Shown: positions 62,753-64,000 of the stretch, one piece after another
How the letters are laid out: the number at the start of each line of letters is the position of its first letter
Numbering within the stretch: position 1 is the first letter of the stretch
NCBI RefSeq assembly: GCF_009936215.1
Contig: NZ_AP019551.1
Coordinates: forward strand, 1,326,708 to 1,390,707
Origin: Athalassotoga saccharophila
GTDB taxonomy: Bacteria; Thermotogota; Thermotogae; Mesoaciditogales; Mesoaciditogaceae
Length of the DNA stretch: 64,000 nt
Direction: 5' to 3'
The notes under the pieces: model-generated
Told to the model about the DNA's origin: nothing
What the model saw: the letters and a program-made list of their open reading frames with translations, nothing else
Databases searched by the model: none
Position numbers and translations under genes: made by a program

Positions 62753-62779
62753 TTGAATTTTGTTGGGTATGGTATAATA
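62753..62779 (+). promoter_or_regulatory. Promoter of thrS
   Basis: Extended -10 TGGTATAAT (62771-62779). A possible -35 TTGAAT (62753-62758) is only 15 bp upstream, so the extended -10 is likely the main element. About 32 bp before the thrS start. Confidence 0.6.
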
Positions 62780-62810
62780 ATTCAAAAGTTGTCTAAGAGG
62801 GTGGACTAAT

Positions 62811-64000
62811 TGGCAAAGTTGATCTTTAACGGAAAGTCTTACGATGTTCATGAAGGCATGCTAAAAGATTTGGTAAAAGCGTTAAACCTTGATTCGAAGA
62901 TCGTAGGTGGGGTTGTGGCCAAGGAGATCGTGGACTTGTTTTACACGGTAAAGCCGGAGGACAAGATAGAACTTTTCACTGCAGAAGATCCGAGAGCAGG
63001 GGAACTTTACAGACACACCATGAGCCACATAATGGCTCAGGCAATTCAGAGAATTTACAAGAACGCGAAATTTGCCATAGGCCCAACGATAGAAAATGGC
63101 TTTTACTATGATGTAGATGTGGATGTGCCTCTGAATGAAGATGAATTGAAAAAAATAGAAGAAGAGATGAAAAAGATAATAAAAGAGGATCTTCCGTTGG
63201 AAAAATTTTCTATGACCGCCAGAGAGGCCATCGATTATTTCGAATCAAAGGATCAACCGTACAAGGTTGAAATAATAAAGGACCTTAACGAAGATAATGT
63301 CACGCTTTACAGACAGGGTGAGTTCGTCGATCTTTGCAGGGGACCCCATATGCCATCCACCGGGCGGGTAAAGTACTTCAAACTTCTAAATGTTGCCGGT
63401 GCTTACTGGCGCGGTGATGAAAAGAACAAGATGCTTCAAAGGATTTACGGAACAGCCTTTTACAAAAAAGAAGATCTCGAGAGTTATCTTAAGATGATCG
63501 AAGAGGCTGAAAAGAGAGATCATAGAAAACTCGGCCCACAACTCGATCTCTTTTCCATTCATCCAGATGTTGCTCCGGGCATGGTGTTTTTCCATCCAAA
63601 GGGAACTATCATAAGGCGGGAACTTGAAAAGTACTGGAGAGAAGAACATAAAAAATCTGGATACGTAGAGGTAGTTACACCGATGGTCATGAATGAAAGC
63701 CTGTGGCGTCAATCCGGTCATTGGGATCATTACAAGGAAAATATGTACTTTACGGAAAAAGAAAACCAGATGTACGCGATAAAGCCAATGAACTGCCCGG
63801 GTCATATAATGATATACAAATCACAAACTCGAAGTTATAAGGATCTCCCGTTGAGAATGTGCGAACTTGGTACCGTCCATCGTTATGAAAGAAGCGGTGT
63901 CGTTCATGGCCTTTTCAGAACGCGAGCCTTTACACAGGATGATGCTCATATATTTTGCACGGAGGATCAAATAGAAGATGAAATAAAAGGTGTTATTTCT
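62811..64000 (+). CDS. thrS: Threonyl-tRNA synthetase (partial)
   Basis: About 396 N-terminal residues; the gene continues past the window end. TTG start after GAGGGTGG. Domains: TGS ([13 protein letters not shown]...), the second-additional editing domain with [12 protein letters not shown] and the [11 protein letters not shown] Cys/His site, then the start of the class II core with [39 protein letters not shown] and [19 protein letters not shown]. No T-box leader was found in the 80-bp upstream gap. Confidence 0.95.

Noticed and set aside
62733-62810. T-box or attenuator before thrS
   Set aside because: The gap is under 80 bp, has only a 7-bp hairpin, and lacks T-box sequence elements.
1-64000. 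CRISPR arrays, rRNA operons, intact transposases or prophage genes
   Set aside because: No regularly spaced repeats, rRNA-like stretches, transposase or phage structural genes were seen; only two IS-end-like remnants were found.

Overview
The window is a gene-dense (about 64 kb, AT-leaning) bacterial chromosome segment that I assign to the phylum Thermotogae (Thermotogota). The main grounds are the gene block aspS - STAS anti-sigma antagonist - cmk - ispH - S1-domain protein - der, which I recall as the arrangement in Thermotoga maritima (TM1441-TM1446), the leuS-rex pair, several sugar-degrading enzymes, Opp-type transporters with a non-lipoprotein binding protein, and a probable beta-barrel of the sheath-like 'toga'. 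The genus cannot be fixed from the sequence alone.

Layout. 1-5 kb (minus strand): an oligopeptide/oligosaccharide ABC transporter operon with its own promoter, cut by the window start. 5-18.3 kb (minus): one long, tightly overlapping operon running aspS, STAS, cmk, ispH, S1 protein, der, plsY, a propeller-like secreted protein, a SigH-like sigma factor, a membrane-anchored coiled-coil protein, a GH31 alpha-glycosidase and nfo, closed by a clear terminator. 18.3-19.9 kb (minus): an MFS exporter and a ChrB-like chromate-resistance protein.

20.1-24.2 kb (plus) is an accessory metal region: a CsoR-type operator, copA, copZ and csoR form a self-contained copper efflux circuit, followed by DUF302, DUF1858, SHOCT and a small Cys-rich protein. 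24.2-33.3 kb looks acquired and partly decayed. It holds a small membrane protein, split cytochrome b genes each broken by a one-base frameshift, a menG/ubiE methyltransferase, and kdpABC with a KdpD that lacks its histidine kinase module and has no KdpE partner. The segment is bracketed by two inverted, outward-facing sequences resembling the right end of IS200/IS605-family elements, one of them just downstream of the truncated kdpD.

33.4-51 kb (plus): a DHA2-type exporter, tRNA-Gly, then a long housekeeping operon (nitroreductase, MIF-like protein, def, fmt, probable outer-envelope beta-barrel, rlmD-like methyltransferase, bcp, GAF sulfoxide reductase, mtnA, yaaR-holB-ricT, tgt, mrp, proS, ftsY, a PIN/NYN-like nuclease candidate and an ABC-2 permease). 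51-64 kb (plus): tRNA-Ser and tRNA-Arg, yceD-rpmF-plsX-glmS, rsfS-leuS-rex with a HEAT-like protein, a LysR regulator, an ABC ATPase with a degenerate signature motif and no switch histidine, a GH13 amylase-family enzyme, a cell-wall amidase and the start of thrS.

The strongest leads are the bracketed 24-33 kb segment (frameshifted Rieske-less b-type complex with a quinone methyltransferase in a group usually regarded as fermentative, and a kinase-less KdpD), the large nested stem-loop in front of kdpA, the degenerate ABC ATPase, and the sigma factor/propeller/coiled-coil envelope trio. No rRNA, CRISPR array or intact transposase was seen.
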